Source: Patagioenas fasciata | Lineage: Eukaryota; Chordata; Aves; Columbiformes; Columbidae | Direction: 5' to 3' | NCBI RefSeq assembly: GCF_037038585.1 | Contig: NC_092520.1 | Coordinates: 277,001 to 341,000, forward strand | DNA length: 64,000 nucleotides | Shown here: positions 12,743 to 25,900 of the stretch, in pieces | Layout: every line of letters starts with the position of its first letter | How positions within the stretch are numbered: position 1 is the stretch's first letter | Position numbers and translations under genes: made by a program | Notes under the pieces: generated by a model | Database searches by the model: none | What the model was told of the DNA's origin: nothing | The model's input: only the letters and a program-made list of their open reading frames with translations

Positions 12743-14550
12743 GGCTGCACCTGCCTCCTGAGGGCCAGGGGAAGCCCAGGCCAGGCCAGGGTGCGTGGGA
12801 GGAGAAGGCAGCGCCCGCTTTCTGCTTGACTGTCCATGGCTGGTGGGGGAGGGGATCCTCTGGGGTCTCCCGAGCCCTTCCACCTCGCACCTCCGCACGG
12901 GACCCTTTGAAGGGATCTCCTTCCCAGAGCGGCTGGGACCCCGTTCCTCGGAGCCTGGGCTGGGAGGCGGGAGCCCCACTTAGCACGGGAGCCCCACTCC
13001 TGCGGAAGCCGCTCCCAGGGTCAGGTACGTGTGGGCTGGGGCTGGGGCCGCTGCCCGGGCCCCGGCTGCGGCGCGGGTGGCAGGAGCGGCAGCGGGAGCC
13101 GCGGCAGCGCGGACCCGACACGGCCTGGCCCAGGAAAGGCGGCCATGTCGCCGCTCAGCAGCACAAGCCAGTGAGCTCCTCCCGCCCCAGCTGCCCGGGC
13201 CCGGGGGCCAGCCTGCAGTGCAGGGAGCGCATGGCGCGTTACCCCAAAGAGCCACGTGGCCTGAAGCTGGCGCGGTGGCAGCCACCACGTTATCTTACAG
13301 CCACAGGCTGAGGAACTGGGCGGCTGAGCTCCCGCAGGCCCCGCAGTGCGCCATGCTCACCGGGACAGCGGGGACCGCCAAGGACACTTCCACAATGGGG
13401 GCAGGTGCCAGAGCCCCCAGCCCCGGGCCCTAGCCCTCTGTGCAGGGGCTGCTCTGCACCCCTCCTTCATGGCACCTTGTGAACATGGGGTAGAGCCACA
13501 CTTCAATGGGGCTGGTCCCCATCACTCCCGCACCGCCGGTGTCACGCGTGCTGGGGACAGCCGCACAGCGCGGGGCTGCTCCCGGTGGAGCCGGCGGGCG
13601 CCGTGTGGCTGCTCCTGGTGGAGCCGGCGGGCGCCGTGTGGCTGCTCCCGGTGGAGCCGGCGGGCGCCGTGTGGCGCTGGGGGCGCCGTCCTGGGCCGGG
13701 CGCTGCAGCCCGGGGCGCGGTCGCTGTGCCCGCGCACAGCCGGGGTGCAGAGTCTGGAGCGGGGCGCTGCACCACGGCAGCTGCACGCTCAGCCCGGGCG
13801 TGAGCGCGTCGGTGGCGCCAGGGAGGACACCCAGACATCCGCGAGGGCGTTCTGGGAGGGGAGCTCCTCCTGTCACACTTTCCCTACACCACTGCATCCT
13901 CAGCCTGAAGCATGGCAGCACCGCGGCTGCGACCCCCGCGCAAATGTTTATCACAGCAGCCAGAACCCATCACTTTTGCCCACTCTGTCCCCGTGTCCCA
14001 CTGAGAACCCCCTGTGGCTGCAGCCCCACCCCTCATTATCTCAGCCTAAACCTGCAGCTGGGTGCCACGGGTCCCAGCCCAGCCCGCGTGGTGGGTGTCC
14101 CCCGCTGCGGCACAGGGCTGCGCCCCGGTCCCCACAGTGCGCGGGCGAGCAGGGCCCCGGTGCCAGCAGCCCTGGGAGCCGTCCTGGGCCCAGGGCGGTG
14201 GCGCAGGACGGGGATCTGCAGCAGCAGCGGTGGCACCAGGGCCGTGAGGGATGGTTCTGCCTCACCCGGCACAGGGCAGCCCAGGGAGGCTCTTGGGGCG
14301 GGCACCCCCGATCCCTTCGCTCCCGGCCGGGCTGTCCTGCCCACGGGCGCTGTGGGAGCAGCCGAGGGTGCCGCTGCCCCCTGAGCCCTGTGCAGGCTGG
14401 GGTGGCCAAGCAGCCCCGCTCCCCCGCTTGTTTGGGACGGGGACACAGGTGGGTCACCCACTGCACGCCACACAGAAGGGTCAGACACACAGCAGCCCCA
14501 CTTTGGTCCGGGTGGCACAACCACAGGCTGCTAAGCCCAAGCAGGAGCCG
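12743..14550. other. GC-rich gene-free stretch 3' of DCHS1
   Basis: No exon with family-like sequence was recognised. It contains a 33-bp unit in three copies at about 13583-13680 (with GGTGGAGCCGGCGGGCGCCG). Long overlapping ORFs on both strands reflect base composition. It may be DCHS1 3' UTR if the signal at 14727 is used. Confidence 0.6.
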
Positions 14551-14726
14551 AGCCTCCAGTTATTTATTTTTACACATTGTACTACGATTCCTGTTTTCTA
14601 CTTCGTTTGTACCTTTTGTATCGTGTCTTGCTGAGCTGCATGTATTGGGCGCTGCTCATCGGCCTGCACACTGGGCCGTTCCAGCACAGCCTGGACCCAA
14701 GTGCCAACTTCTCAAAGAAATGCCTT

Positions 14727-14732
14727 AATAAA
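14727..14732 (+). promoter_or_regulatory. DCHS1: Candidate distal poly(A) signal of DCHS1
   Basis: AATAAA lies in an unusually AT-rich patch (about 14555-14745, with TTATTTATTTTTACACATTG) and is followed by the GT-rich TTGTTTGTACAG. No other gene on this strand ends here. If used, the DCHS1 3' UTR would be about 4.1 kb and include the 28-bp satellite. Confidence 0.5.
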
Positions 14733-15189
14733 CCACACTTGTTTGTACAGAGACGGACACCATCACTGCTGCTCTGGGCTCACGCGGTGCCGGCGCCAGG
14801 GCCCGGGGGGGCTGGGAGCAGCACCAGCAGGGCTGGGGCAGGAGGCAGAGCGAGGCACGGGGGGCTCAGCGCACGGCTCGGCTGCCGCGGGTACAGGCGC
14901 CCGGCAGCACCCGCGCCCCGCGCCCGGCTCTGCGCAGCTCCCGGGCGGCAGAGCTGGGACAGCCGGGCCACGCGGGCTGTGCTGTGGTGGCTCCGGCCCC
15001 TGGGACAGGCCCTGCCGCCCGGCCACAGCGATAGGTCAGGTCAGCATGCAAGTTGCAGGTGTTTCAGCCTTTAGCACAGCAGAGGAAACCAGGAGGCCAA
15101 GCACAGCCCGGTGGGCCTGGCGCGGGTGCCCCGACCCCACCAGTGATGCGCGGTGTGGCTGCGCGTGTCCCGGCATCGCTGCACGCGTG

Positions 15190-15300
15190 GCCCTGGCTTG
15201 GCTGTTGCCCTGGTTTGGTTGTTGCCCTGGCTTGGCTGTTGCCCTGGTTTGGTTGTTGCCCTGGTTTGGTTGTTGCCCCGGCTTGGCTGTTGCCCCGGCT
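15190..15300 (+). repeat. 17-bp minisatellite
   Basis: About seven copies alternating CTTGGCTGTTGCCCTGG and TTTGGTTGTTGCCCTGG, a short dimeric pattern, just outside the candidate DCHS1 end. Confidence 0.9.
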
Positions 15301-15589
15301 GGGCCACCGGTGCCCACGTGCAGGACGACACTGTGCGAGTCCCTTCTGTGCGAAGCTGCAGGGCCCGGCAGGTGAGGCTGCCACAGCGCCACGGCCCAGG
15401 TCCAACCAGCAGCAAACGTGCCTGGCGTGCCCTGGCATTGCTGTTGCTACCGGTCAGGGAGCTGGAAGGTGTTTGGTTATGTGAGAAAGGAGCACAGAGA
15501 AACAGTGATGGGCAGAGGAACTCGAATAACCCAGCTGGAGAAGGGGACGCGCTTCCCCAGCTCTGCCCAGGCTGTCCAGAGGAGAACCC

Positions 15590-16065
<476 letters not shown>

Positions 16066-18359
16066 CGGCACCGTTTTCCAGAGGGCACGTTGCCTCCCTC
16101 TGCAGGACCAGCACACAAGGGCACCCGGGGCGAGCACAGCTCCAAACAGGCTCTTGTGTGAGCTTTGCCGGATGCTCAGGCTCTCGTGTCCGCCGCCTGC
16201 TGCAGACCAGCGACTCAGACGAGCAGCAGATGCTTGTTAGAGTAATTAGCTCTGTCAGGACAACCTAATCTTTGCTGGCCAGACAGACCCAGGAAATAAT
16301 CTCCTGCAAATCTCATCCCACTTAGAGTGCTGTGCAAAGCTGCGAGCAGCTGGGCAGCTGGCTGGGCTGCGGCTCCCCGCACAGCGCCCGGCCCCGCAGC
16401 CCACGCGCCCGCAGCACGAGCGCCTGCAGCCGCAGCCCCGGGTCAGCGCCGCGGGCCGCGCGTCACCGCGTGCGGGGGGACGGGGCCGCGGGGCGGGCTG
16501 CGTGCCCAGGTGCAGGGTGGCAGAGCAGCGAGGGCTGCGCGGCTGTGGCTGGGTACAGGGGTACCAGCAGCTGCTCATTCTGGTGCCGTCTCCCTGCACA
16601 TCCTGAGTCTGTGTGTCCTCGCAGGGTGCTGGGAGGGGACAGCACCCAGGGCCACCTGCAACCAGGCAGACCCGCGCTGAGACACCACCCGCGTGCAGGA
16701 CGGGTGGCCTGATGGGGCCGTGTCCATGCGGCTCAGGACCCTCGCTGTGCCACAGCACAAAGCTCTTCCCACCGCGGCTGGGGCCAGGGCTTGGCTGGGG
16801 GGACGGGCTGCTGGGCCCCTCCCTGCAAACCTTCCCTGCTGCCCGGGGCCCCGTGTCCCCGGCCCCCGGTCCCGAACGGCCGCCCTGCACCCCGTGCCCG
16901 GCCCCTTCCCTGCGTGCCCTGGACACGGCGCCGCTGTCGCCCCCGGCCCCGCGGGGCGCGACTGCCCAGCTCCGGGCAGGCAAGCGGCTCCAGCTGCTGC
17001 AACCACACAGCGCGCACGGAAACTCCACATGTGCTTCCAATCGCAGGGACCAGAAGCGCCCCAGGGCCTCGCACGGACGCTCACGCTATGGGCAGCACCC
17101 ACACAGGAGCGCTGGTGGCCCACAGGAGCGGGGATGGAGCGGGGGCTTCCTACAAGACACACAACCAGCTCCGAGGTGCCCCGTGAAGCACCTTGGAGGC
17201 CGGCAGGGGCTTGGGTGGGCCTGGGGAACGCGGGCTGAGGTCCCAGCGTCACTGAGACACTGAGCAGCGCTCTGTGAACGGGGAGGTGCTGGCTGAGGCC
17301 CCCTGGGTCTCCTGGCTGCCTCCCTCCACCCCAGAGGAGCGGGGTCTGCAGCAGGCGCTGCCCGGGCACGCGGCATCTCCACCGCCAGCACACAGGGCGC
17401 GCTGGACACGCGCTGCCCGCCGTGACCGCGCAGCGCCGCCCGTGCAGGGAACGGACCTTCGCCCGCCTTCACCCGCCGCGCCGCAGCCCGAGCACCAGCC
17501 GCTTCTCGAGCACTGCTGCCGAGGCCAGAGGGCTCCTCGGGCGCCCGGCCCGCAGCTGCTGCTCCGGCGTGGGAGACACGGCAGCTCGGGCCAGGCAGGT
17601 GGTTTTCCCATTGTCGGTCTCTTCCTGGCTCGACTGTGCTCTGCAGAGGCAGGAAAGCAAAGGGAAGTGCTGGAGCCGCGGTATGCAGGGTGTCTGCATG
17701 TGACTGGGGCTGGGACCGCGACCAGGCCGGCTCAGCCACGCTGGCCCGGGGCAGGTGGGGTCACAGGACCCCCTGCCGCACCAGCCACCCCCGAACGCCC
17801 CTCCGGCACTGCCCCAGCCCACGGGCAGGGAGACGAGCTCCATGGTGACCAAGGCGCCATTTCCAGAGCTCCCTTGCAAAAATTGCTTGAACCTTCCAGC
17901 ACCCTGAGATCTGCAAGTATCATAACACCACTTTTGTGATCCTAATTAGGAGAGTTCCTGCTGTGGGAACAAGGACCTGAGAGAACAAGCACAGGAAGCC
18001 CAGGGCTGCAGCTCAGCAGCTTTGGGAGCCAAGCGGCTGCTGTGACAGTGCCAGCTGGACACCGGCTGCAGCGCCGCGGCGCGGACACGGCTCCGGCGCA
18101 CGGCCCATCCCGCCGGCAGCGCGCTCCCCTCCCACGGGAGAACACGCGCCCGCAGCCCCCAGTTCCCCCGCACCCCAAGCTCCTGCTCTGGGCTGACCAA
18201 GGCACCCAGTGCCCACAGTGCCCAGCTGCCTGCGGGGTGAACCCAGCCGGGCCAGGCGTCCTGGGGACAGCAGGGTGACCATGAGCCAGCACTGGGCCCT
18301 TGTGGCCAGGAAGGCCAATGGTACCTGGGGTGGGTTAGAAGGGGGTGGTCAGTAGGTCA
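16066..18359. other. Gene-free stretch between two CR1 copies
   Basis: No coding exon recognised. Two short AT-richer patches stand out: GTTAGAGTAATTAGCTCTG near 16230 and GATCCTAATTAGGAGAG near 17940, both with TAATTA homeodomain-type cores. They are possible conserved elements, but this is a guess. Confidence 0.5.
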
Positions 18360-18895
18360 GAGAGGTTCTCCTGCCCCTCTGCTCTGCCCTGGGGAGACCA
18401 CCCCTGGAATATTGTGTCCAGTTGTGGCCCCTCAGCTCCAGAAGGACAGGGAACTGCTGCAGAGAGTCCAGCGCAGCCACCAAGATGCTGGAGGGAGTGG
18501 AGCATCTCCCGTGGGAGGAAAGGCTGAGGGAGCTGGGGCTCTGGAGCTGGAGAAGAGGAGACTGAGGGGGGACTCATTCCTGGGGATCAATATGGAAAGG
18601 GGCAGTGTCAGGAGGATGGAGCCAGGCTCTTCTGGGTGACAACCAGTGACAGGACAAGGGGCAATGGGTGCAGACTGAACACAGGAGGTTCCACTTAAAT
18701 TTGAGAAGCAACTTGTTGGGGGTGAGGGTGTCAGAGCCTGGCCCAGGCTGCCCAGGGAGGTTGTGGAGTCTCCTTCTCTGCAGACATTCAAACCCGCCTG
18801 GACCCCTTCCTGTGGAACCTCAGCTGGGTGTTCCTGCTCCGGGGGGATTGCACTGGATGAGCTTTCCAGGGCCCTTCAACCCGACATCCTGTGAC
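18360..18895 (+). mobile_element. CR1 LINE 3' fragment
   Basis: Sense-oriented CR1: GGAATATTGTGTCCAGTTGT, CAGCCACCAAGATGCTGGAG, ACATTCAAACCCGCCTGGAC, ending CATCCTGTGACTCTGTGG. Inverted relative to the copy at 15590-16065, with which it shares most of its length. Confidence 0.9.
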
Positions 18896-19384
18896 TCTGT
18901 GGCCAGCAGCCGGGCACACGCGGTGTGCGCAGACCGGCTCTGCCCCCACCTCCAGGCTTCCCGGCTCTCGCTGGACGGGCAGCCATGCCCGGGCTCTGCA
19001 GAGCACGGCCGGTGTGGCACGCTGCCCCGCACCGGGGGACGCACAGGGGAGCTCAGGCCTGCCCGCCGCTGCCCTGCAGCCCTGCCAGCTCGGCTCCAGC
19101 GCCGTGGGACCGAGCCCTGCTGCTCCCCAGCGGCCCCGCACGGACCAGACGTCCCTGCCCCTCCCCAGGACCCCGGCCTGGGATCCTCGTCCCCACGGGG
19201 TCCGTGTTCCCCCCGCCTCCCCCAGCTCGGCACCCCCAGCTCAGTGCAGCCGCCGCAGCTGCGGTTCCTGCCGGGCCGTCCCACGGGGCTGCCGCGGGAA
19301 CGGATCCGCGCCGCTCCGGGAAGCGGCCCGGGGAGATGGGGCTGGGCAGCACGGACCGGACCGGGAGGTGCCCGTACCGTGCCC

Positions 19385-19800
19385 GGGCCGCCTCTCCAGG
19401 GCTCCGGCGAGCTCGCCCCGAGCCTGCCCGGGCCGCCTCTCCAGGGCTCCGGCGAGCCCGCCCCGAGCCTGCCCGGGCCGCCTACTCCAGGGCTCCGGCG
19501 AGCCCGCCCGGAGCCTGCCCGGGCCGCCTCTCCAGGGCTCCGGTGAGCCCGCCCCGAGCCTGCCCGGGCCGCCTACTCCAGGGCTCCGGTGAGCCCGCCC
19601 CGAGCCTGCCCGGGCCGCCTCTCCAGGGCTCCGGTGAGCCCGCCCCGAGCCTGCCCGGGCCGCCTACTCCAGGGCTCCGGTGAGCCCGCCCCGAGCCTGC
19701 CCGGGCCGCCTCTCCAGGGCTCCGGTGAGCCCGCCCCGAGCCTGCCCGGGCCGCCTCTCCAGGGCTCCGGCTAGCCCGCCCCGAGCCTGCCCGGGCCTGG
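19385..19800 (+). repeat. 45/46-bp minisatellite upstream of TPP1
   Basis: About nine units with CTCCAGGGCTCCGGCGAGCC and CCCGAGCCTGCCCGGGCCGC. CCTCTCC and CCTACTCC versions alternate over much of the array, so the expanding unit was probably a dimer of about 91 bp. It ends about 60 bp before the CLEAR cluster. Confidence 0.9.
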
Positions 19801-19860
19801 GTTGCCGCCCCACGGCCGAGTCCGTGCCCGCAACCCCGGAGCTCGGGCGGCCCCGCCCCC

Positions 19861-19949
19861 CACGTGACCGCGGCTTCGGCCTCGCCCCCCACGTGACCGC
19901 GGCTTCGGCCTCCTCACGTGACTGGGAATCGGGCGCGCCCACACGTGAC
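19861..19949 (+). promoter_or_regulatory. TPP1: Cluster of four CLEAR-type CACGTGAC sites in the TPP1 promoter
   Basis: CACGTGAC occurs at 19861-19868, 19890-19897, 19915-19922 and 19942-19949, all in the same orientation, spaced 29, 25 and 27 bp, ending 33 bp before the TPP1 start codon. The third has the best flank (CTCACGTGAC). CLEAR elements (consensus GTCACGTGAC) bind TFEB and TFE3 and drive lysosomal genes; TPP1 is an established member of that network. Sites one and two sit in a 29-bp direct duplication. Because they are so near the start codon, some may lie in the 5' leader. Confidence 0.8.
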
Positions 19950-19982
19950 CGGCGCTGCGGCCGGAGCGGCGGGACCGGCGGG

Positions 19983-22900
19983 ATGGAGCGGCGGTATCGG
20001 GGCTGGGGGACTGGGGGCTCCCCGGCCTGGGGGTGACGGGATTTGGGGGGCTGGGGGGCTCTCCGCCCCGGGGGTGACGGGGTTTGAGGGACTGGGGGCC
20101 TCCCCGGCTCGGGGCTGACGGAGGCGGGTGGACTGGGAGGCTCTTCGGCCCGGGGGTGACGGGGTTTGGGGGCTGAGGGGCTCTCCGCCCCGGGGGTGAC
20201 GGGACTGGGGGGACCGGGGTCTTCCCGACCCGGGGGTGACGGGTGCAGGGGGACCGGGGGCTCTCTGCCCCGGGGGTGACGGGGTTTGGGGGGTCAGGCA
20301 GGACTCCCCAGCCCGGGGGTGACCGGGGGACTCCCCGGCCCGGGGGGGACGGGGCTGGGGGACGGACGGGCACCTTTCAGTCCGCGGGTTTCCCCCGGTG
20401 TGTCCGGTAGCCCGCCGTGCCCTGACCGGCCGTTGCAGGTGCCGGGGGGTCCCTGTGGCGCTGGCGCTGTGCGCAGCCGCCTGGAGCTGCGCCGCGGGCC
20501 TGGCCCTGGAGCGGGACCAGCCGTTCCGGTAGGTACGGGCCGGGGGACGGGGCGGGCTGGGCCGGGGCTGTGCCGCCTGGCCCACGGCTGTGCCGCCTGG
20601 CCCACGGCTGTGCCGCCTGGCTCCCGGCTGTGCCGCCTGGCCCACGGCTGTGCCCCCTGGCTCACGGCTGTGCCCCCTGGCTCCCTGCTGCCCACAGTGT
20701 GCCCCCCGGCTGGACCCACGCCGGCCGCGTCAGCCCTGGCCACGACCTGCAGCTGACCTTCGCGCTGCGGCAGCGCGGCACCGCGCGCCTGGCACAGCTC
20801 GTCCACGCCGTCTCGGACCCCCGCTCGCCGCGATACGGTAACGGCTGCGCCCGAGCGCTGCCAGGCCCTGCCGGGCCCTCGGGCAGCATGCCCTGACCCG
20901 CTCTGTGCCTCGCAGGCCAGCACCTGTCCCTGGAGCAGCTGCGCGACCTCGTCCGGCCGTCCTCAGCCACGCTCATGACGGTGCTGAAGTGGCTGCAAGG
21001 CCACGGTGTCGAGAACTGCAGCAGCGTCACCACTCTTGACTTCCTGGAGTGCCGCATGCCAGCGAGGTGAGCCCTGGTGGGCCGTGTCCCGCTGTGGTGA
21101 CCGTGTCCTGCTGTGGTGACAATGCCCCGCTGTGGTGGCCGTGTCCCGCTGTGGTGACCGTGTCCTGCTGTGGTGGCCGTGTCGCGCTGTGGTGGCCGTG
21201 TCCCGCTGTGGTGGCCGTGTCCCGCTGTGGTGGCCGTGTCCCGCTGTGGTGACCATACCTTGCTCTGATGGCCATGTCCCACTGTGATGGCTGTGTCCCA
21301 CTGTGATGACCGTGTCCCGCTGTGGTGGCCATGCCGTTCCCACAAAGACAGGAGAAGCTGGGCTCTGCCTGTGCCTGCTGTGACGTCCCTGTCCCCAGGG
21401 CTCTGCAGGGCTGGCCGGGTGACCAAGGGCTGAGCTGATTTCTGCCGGGGCTGCGAGCGCTCCGCAGCCTGGCGCTGGCTGCCACGTGGGGCAGGCACAG
21501 CCCGTGATCTGGAGCACTGGAACAGGGCGCACGTATCTGTCAGGTCCAGCCCCACACCTCTGGCCGCCTGTGGGGCCGCGGGGTCCCCACTGCAGTGCCG
21601 GGGGCAGAGCTGCAGGCGACGCTGCAGCGTCAGAGCTCTGGTGCGTTTAGGACGGGAGCGGGTCGGGCGTGGAAGGAGCTCTTTGCTTTACGCGGTCAGT
21701 CACGCTGCTGGGAAGTGGAGCGTGGAGCTCATCCCCGGCTCGTCCCAGCGGCAGGAGGGGCGCGGGGTGCGGGAGGCAGGGCCGCGGGGGGCACGCCGGC
21801 GCTGGCCGTGTCCCGGTGCTGCGACTCCTGGCGCGTGGCCGTCCCTGTGTTGCAGCACGGCCGAGCGCCTCCTGCCCGGGGCCGAGTTCCACCGGTACGT
21901 GAAGGGCCAGCGCAGCCTCGTGCGCTCCCCGCTGCCCTACGCCGTCCCCGAGGAGCTGGCCGAGCACGTTGACTTTGGTACGTCCTGCGGGGAGCGGAGG
22001 GGCCCGGAGCTCGCACTGCCTGGGGTCTGGCGGGTTCAGCGTTGTGTGGCCAGGACTGGCCACCTCGGTGTCCCAGAGGACAGCGCGGCAGGGCCTGCAG
22101 CCATGGCCCCAGCTGCCCCCACAAGAGCTTCTGGGCGTGGGATGTGGATGCCCCATCCCTGGAGACATCCCAGGCCAGGCTGGACGGGGCTCTGAGCACC
22201 CTGAGCTGGTGAAGATGTCCCTGTCATGGCAGGGGGGACTGGATGGGCTTTGACCACCCTTTCCAACCCGAACTGCTCTATGATGCGGACAGGCAGCATG
22301 CAGAGCGTTCATTACTGGCGCTCTCGGGCATGGCTGCTCAGCGCAGAGCTCAGGTGCAGCCTGCCTGCGTGTGCAGCTGCTGCCGGGGCGGAAAACTCTC
22401 CTGGGGGTCCATTCTGCGTGGGGCTGCTCCACGGGAGAGCGGGGGGTGCTGAGCTGCAGCGGGACCTGGCGGAGTGGGGGTGTCTGCGGGGGGAGCGAGG
22501 GAGCCGCTCCCCTCCTGCGCAGTGCTCGGGCAGGCGCTGCAGCTCCCCGAGCCGCTCAGAGATGGAGCCTGCGGGCGGCTGGTGAGCGGGGAGCCGGGGG
22601 CTGTGACAGTGTCCTCGGAGCTCTGGCCGTGACGGCTGCTGCTCTTCCCGCTTGCTTGCGCGCCAGTGGGAGGTCTGCACCGCTTCCCCGCGGAGAGGAC
22701 GGCGGTCAGCAGAGCCTGGGCCCGGGACGCCGAGCCGGGGCGGCGCCGCGGAGGGGGAGCAGCTTTCCACCTGGGCGTGATGCCCTCCGTCCTGCGCAAG
22801 AGATACAACATGACGGGAGGGGACGTCGGGCTGCTGCCCAACAACAGCCAGGCCTGCGCCCAGGTAACCGGTGCAGCCGGAGCGGGTCAGAGCCGCGCCG

Positions 22901-25900
22901 GAATTCCACGTTGGTATTTCCCCGAGACTTCGCTGCTCCTGAGGCCCCAGGGCAGCCGTGGGGGCTCCTCAGCAGCTGGCGCGCTCGTGTTTTACTGACC
23001 CGTGCTGGCCGACTCGCTGGGTCAGGAGAAAAAGCTTTTCCCCGTTTTTTCAAGAGAAAACAAGAGAAAGGTCCGTGCGCTCTTGTCCCCGCAGTTCTTG
23101 GAGCAGTACTTCCACCAGGCCGACCTGGCCGAGTTCATGCAGCTCTTCGGCAGCAGCTTTGCCCACCGCTCCCGGGTGGACCGGGTGGTTGGGCACCAGG
23201 GCACGGGCAAGGCCGGGCTGGAGGCCAGTCTGGACGTGGAATACATCATGAGCTCGGGCGCCAACGTCTCCACGTGGGTCTTCAGCAACGCAGGTACTGC
23301 TGCCCCTTCCGTGCATCCCGCTGGCTGTAGCGCCAGCATTGCCTGTAGCTGAGGGCGAGCCCGGCTCTGTGCGTAGCACAGCTCTGTCTGTCAAAGGGGG
23401 GCACCAGCAGCACGGGCCGTGTTACGTCCCAGAGCGCTTCCCCAGCTGCCATCGTGTAGCTTGAGGGCTTCCGAAGCTGGAGCTGGTGTTCCTGGTGGCT
23501 CGTAGGGAAATCGGCTTCCCTGGATTTGTGTCGTTGCTCTTGAACCCACGTGAACTTTGAGCTTCCAGAGAATCCTGTTACAGGGACTCGGGTGCCTCGA
23601 CTGCACAATATAAAGCAGTGACTGCTCTGCTGCCTTTCCATGGAGGGGCAGAGCAGCAACTGAGTCTTTTGGGTTTTTTCTGCCTGTTTGGGTTGAGCTG
23701 ATCCATCACCAGCAGAGTGAGTGAAGGAGAGTAAGGCAGTCTGAGAAAACAAGGTTGCAAAGCAGGCTGCACAGACATGGTGCAGGACAAGTTGTTATCT
23801 GTGCCGGGTCAGAAACCGGCTGAACAGGGCACGGAGCGCCCTTGGGACTATGAACTCGGTCTTCCTCATGGCGAAGGCAGGCACACCTGTGTTAACTCAC
23901 CTGATGGCGAAGGCAGGCACAGCTGTGTTAACTCACCTGATGGCGAAGGCAGGCACAGCTGTGTTAACTCACCTGATGGCGAAGGCAGGCACAGCTGTGT
24001 TAACTCACCTGATGGCGAAGGCAGGCACGGCTGTGTTAACTCACCTGATGGCGAAGGCAGGCACGGCTGTGTTAACTCACCTGATGGCGAAGGCAGGCAC
24101 GGCTGTGTTAACTCACCTGATGGCGAAGGCAGGCACGGCTGTGTTAACTCACCTGATGGCGAAGGCAGGCACAGCTGTGTTAACTCACCTGATGGCGAAG
24201 GCAGGCACACCTGTGTTAACTCACCTGATGGTGAAGGCAGGCACAGCTGTGTTAACTCACCTGATGGCGAAGGCAGGCACAGCTGTGTTAACTCACCTGA
24301 TGGCGAAGGCAGGCACGGCTGTGTTAACTCACCTGATGGCGAAGGCAGGCACACCTGTGTTAACTCACCTGATGGTGAAGGCAGGCACAGCTGTGTTAAC
24401 TCACCTGATGGCGAAGGCAGGCACACCTGTGTTAACTCACCTGATGGCGAAGGCAGGCACAGCTGTGTTAACTCACCTGATGGCGAAGGCAGGCACAGCT
24501 GTGTTAACTCACCTGATGGCGAAGGCAGGCACAGCTGTGTTAACTCACCTGATGGTGAAGGCAGGCACAGCTGTGTTAACTCACCTGATGGCGAAGGCAG
24601 GCACGGCTGTGTTAACTCACCTGATGGCGAAGGCAGGCACGGCTGTGTTAACTCACCTGATGGCGAAGGCAGGCACACCTGTGTTAACTCACCTGATGGT
24701 GAAGGCAGGCACAGCTGTGTTAACTCACCTGATGGCGAAGGCAGGCACAGCTGTGTTAACTCACCTGATGGCGAAGGCAGGCACGGCTGTGTTAACTCAC
24801 CTGATGGCGAAGGCAGGCACACCTGTGTTAACTCACCTGATGGTGAAGGCAGGCACAGCTGTGTTAACTCACCTGATGGCGAAGGCAGGCACACCTGTGT
24901 TAACTCACCTGATGGCGAAGGCAGGCACAGCTGTGTTAACTCACCTGATGGCGAAGGCAGGCACAGCTGTGTTAACTCACCTGATGGCGAAGGCAGGCAC
25001 AGCTGTGTTAACTCACCTGATGGTGAAGGCAGGCACAGCTGTGTTAACTCACCTGATGGCGAAGGCAGGCACGGCTGTGTTAACTCACCTGATGGCGAAG
25101 GCAGGCACGGCTGTGTTAACTCACCTGATGGCGAAGGCAGGCACACCTGTGTTAACTCACCTGATGGTGAAGGCAGGCACAGCTGTGTTAACTCACCTGA
25201 TGGCGAAGGCAGGCACAGCTGTGTTAACTCACCTGATGGCGAAGGCAGGCACGGCTGTGTTAACTCACCTGATGGCGAAGGCAGGCACACCTGTGTTAAC
25301 TCACCTGATGGCGAAGGCAGGCACAGCTGTGTTAACTCACCTGATGGCGAAGGCAGGCACAGCTGTGTTAACTCACCTGATGGCGAAGGCAGGCACAGCT
25401 GTGTTAACTCACCTGATGGCGAAGGCAGGCACACCTGTGTTAACTCACCTGATGGCGAAGGCAGGCACGGCTGTGTTAACTCACCTGATGGCGAAGGCAG
25501 GCACGGCTGTGTTAACTCACCTGATGGCGAAGGCAGGCACACCTGTGTTAACTCACCTGATGGCGAAGGCAGGCACAGCTGTGTTAACTCACCTGATGGC
25601 GAAGGCAGGCACACCTGTGTTAACTCACCTGATGGCGAAGGCAGGCACAGCTGTGTTAACTCACCTGATGGCGAAGGCAGGCACGGCTGTGTTAACTCAC
25701 CTGATGGCGAAGGCAGGCACAGCTGTGTTAACTCACCTGATGGCGAAGGCAGGCACACCTGTGTTAACTCACCTGATGGCGAAGGCAGGCACGGCTGTGT
25801 TAACTCACCTGATGGCGAAGGCAGGCACGGCTGTGTTAACTCACCTGATGGCGAAGGCAGGCACAGCTGTGTTAACTCACCTGATGGTGAAGGCAGGCAC

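Noticed and set aside
10648-12829. Three overlapping forward ORFs rich in CSPVPCHRSLQPRA-type repeats
   Set aside because: They come from the 28-bp satellite, which is stop-free in all phases; no promoter, splice context or homology supports a protein.
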